64,000 bases of DNA, from assembly GCA_032654645.1 (NCBI GenBank), contig JAULAW010000013.1, positions 1 through 64,000 of the forward strand. Direction: 5' to 3'. Of this stretch, positions 62,603 to 64,000 are shown piece by piece. The stretch is from CAITJF01 sp032654645. Its GTDB lineage: Bacteria > Pseudomonadota > Gammaproteobacteria > Burkholderiales > Gallionellaceae. The notes under the pieces were generated by a model. It was not told the origin of the DNA. It did no database searches and was given only the letters and a program-made list of their open reading frames with translations. The position numbers were made by a program, and so were the translations under genes. Every line of letters begins with the position of its first letter. Within the stretch, counting starts at the first letter, position 1.

Positions 62603-63846
62603 GGCTGCGCTTTCGTCAACGCTCGTTGCGCTTCAAGCCATTCCGTCCGGCTGCGATAAAACGGAAAAGGCGCGGGATGAACCGGCTGTGCGGATTTCCA
62701 GACAACGTCAAACTGCCCGTCAGGGCGCGCCTTGCCGATATACGCCATTTTCCAAAGATGCCGGGAGTCGTAATCGACCGCCACGATTCCCTGCGGCGCA
62801 AGCAGGGTTTGCTGCGCTAGAATGATTTTTACCAGTTTCAAATCCGTTGTACCCGTGCTGCGAACGGTATTCACCCAGAGTTTTACACCGACATAGGAAG
62901 CCTCCATCGGGTCATTCAGCACGCGCTTCATGCCGAAGCGCTGCTTGAAACGCGCCACAAAGGCCTTATTCTCCGCAGTATCCAGGCTCTGAAAATAATT
63001 CCATGCGGCGTAATGCCCCGTAGCCAAATCAACCCCCATCGCCGCCAGTTCCACTTCCGCAATGCTGGTAGAAAACACCGGTATTTTTTCCGCAACTATG
63101 CCCGCTTCACGTAGCGCGCGAAAAAAATGAAGATTGCTATCGCCATTCAGTGTGTTCAGCACAAAATCGGGATGCTGCGCGGCAATTTCCTTTACCGCCG
63201 ACGCCATATCGCTTGCGTCCAGCGGCACATAACGCTCGCCCAGCAACTGCCCGCCTTGTGCGAGCAATATATCCTTGACCATACGGTTCGCGGTGCGCGG
63301 AAAAATATTATCCGAACCGATCAGGTAAAAGCGCTTGCCCTTATGTTGCAACGCCCATAACGCCATGGGAATGATTTGCTGGTTGGGGGCCGCGCCGGTG
63401 TAGATGATGTCGGGCGATTGCTCCAACCCTTCGTATTGCAGCGGATAGAACAGCAGGTGGTGATGCTTCTCGACGATGGTTTTGACCGCCTTGCGGCAGG
63501 CGGATGTCCAGCAGCCGAACAACGCTTGAACGCCATTCTGGGTGATGAGTTTCTCCGCCTGCTGTGCGCAATACGCGGCATCCGAACGGCAGTCCGCCAC
63601 AATCATCTCGATCTGCTGACCGTTCACCCCGCCCGCATCATTGGCTTCTTCCACCGCCAGCCGCACCGCATCCACTAGCGGAGTTTCACTGATCGCCATT
63701 GTGCCGCTACGCGAATGCAGCACGCCGATTTTTATGCTGGGTTTGGCGCGGCCATATTGGCTATACAGTAGCGCAACAAATAGCAAATCCACTGCCACCA
63801 GGGTGGCAATAAACAGATTGATTTTGCCGCGAGGCAGTTTTTTCAT
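62599..63846 (-). CDS. Urea/amide-type ABC substrate-binding protein (UrtA/FmdD-like)
   Basis: 415 residues: N-terminal signal anchor (INLFIATLVAVDLLFVALLY), then IKIGVLHSRSGTMAISETPL VDAVRLAVEEANDAGGVNGQ and LFGCWTSACRKAVKTIVEKH, the pattern of UrtA/AmiC binding proteins. No transporter genes follow; it is translationally coupled to the GGDEF-EAL gene, so I infer a periplasmic ligand sensor feeding c-di-GMP signalling. Confidence 0.9.
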   Translation of the reverse strand: MKKLPRGKINLFIATLVAVDLLFVALLYSQYGRAKPSIKIGVLHSRSGTMAISETPLVDAVRLAVEEANDAGGVNGQQIEMIVADCRSDAAYCAQQAEKLITQNGVQALFGCWTSACRKAVKTIVEKHHHLLFYPLQYEGLEQSPDIIYTGAAPNQQIIPMALWALQHKGKRFYLIGSDNIFPRTANRMVKDILLAQGGQLLGERYVPLDASDMASAVKEIAAQHPDFVLNTLNGDSNLHFFRALREAGIVAEKIPVFSTSIAEVELAAMGVDLATGHYAAWNYFQSLDTAENKAFVARFKQRFGMKRVLNDPMEASYVGVKLWVNTVRSTGTTDLKLVKIILAQQTLLAPQGIVAVDYDSRHLWKMAYIGKARPDGQFDVVWKSAQPVHPAPFPFYRSRTEWLEAQRALTKAQP

Positions 63847-64000
63847 TTATATCGTACAACCTAATATAAGTTGTTCGAGAATTACCGTGTTGAGGCTCAA
63901 ACCGCTATGCCTGACATCGTGCAGGCGCACCATGTTAAGACGTAATCAACTATTACACTACAACTTCATTTGCGCTTAACATACCGCTGGCGCGCCATGT

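Noticed and set aside
63641..63979. Plus-strand frame at the right edge
   Set aside because: Mostly antisense to the binding-protein signal sequence; no SD and no motif. 63850-64000 otherwise shows no gene.

Overview
The window reads as chromosomal DNA of a betaproteobacterium, most likely Nitrosomonadales / Gallionellaceae-like. This is inferred from the surE-pcm-nlpD and uvrC-pgsA-tRNA neighbourhoods and the protein flavour; no marker gene settles the genus.

1-11131 is the integrase-proximal end of an integrative conjugative element (ICE) that continues beyond the left edge. It carries an F/SXT-type T4SS block on the minus strand (pilin TraA, TraL, TraE, TraK, TraB, DsbC, TraV), preceded by a lytic transglycosylase and an FlhD/FlhC-like activator pair. 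A plasmid/phage replication-type protein, a divergent XRE repressor with face-to-face promoters, a BRO antirepressor-like protein, a DUF4224 protein and a tyrosine integrase follow. The integrase ends 28 bp from the 3' end of tRNA-Pro(UGG), the likely attachment site.

11132-20900 is core DNA: tRNA-Pro, pgsA, uvrC, a family-5 uracil-DNA glycosylase, then a TonB-receptor / periplasmic binding protein / hybrid histidine kinase operon. The receptor is split by a 345-bp non-autonomous element with a perfect 8-bp target duplication; removing the element and one duplication restores the frame. 20900-23720 holds an IS1182-type and an IS630-type element side by side; the IS630 truncates a DUF924 gene.

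24994-29342 is an RND efflux pair whose pump gene runs at its 3' end into an antisense fragment of cas1. From there to 38784 lies the most unusual region: a decaying type I-E CRISPR-Cas locus. It has an intact cas1-cas2, cas5e and cas6e and a three-repeat array. cas3 is doubly deleted and joined directly to the tail of cas7e, so cas8e, cas11 and nearly all of cas7e are missing. Three copies of the cas6e 3' end and two copies of the cas1 5' end are present, and toxin-antitoxin (TA) modules sit in the cas6e-cas1 gap each time.

39478-41831 is surE-pcm-nlpD (nlpD frameshifted in an A9 run). 42128-47100 is an accessory TA graveyard with a HEPN-like membrane protein inside a REP-bounded segment. 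47228-54323 has a radical SAM protein, a Lon-like protease, ResB/CcsA cytochrome c biogenesis genes and another TA pair. 54758-58597 is a DevCA/HlyD-type ABC exporter followed by a truncated RLAN/ATP-grasp gene. 58614-63846 holds a ChaN lipoprotein, a GGDEF-EAL protein and a urea/amide-type binding protein. Palindromic MITE/REP-like repeats of several families fill most gaps.
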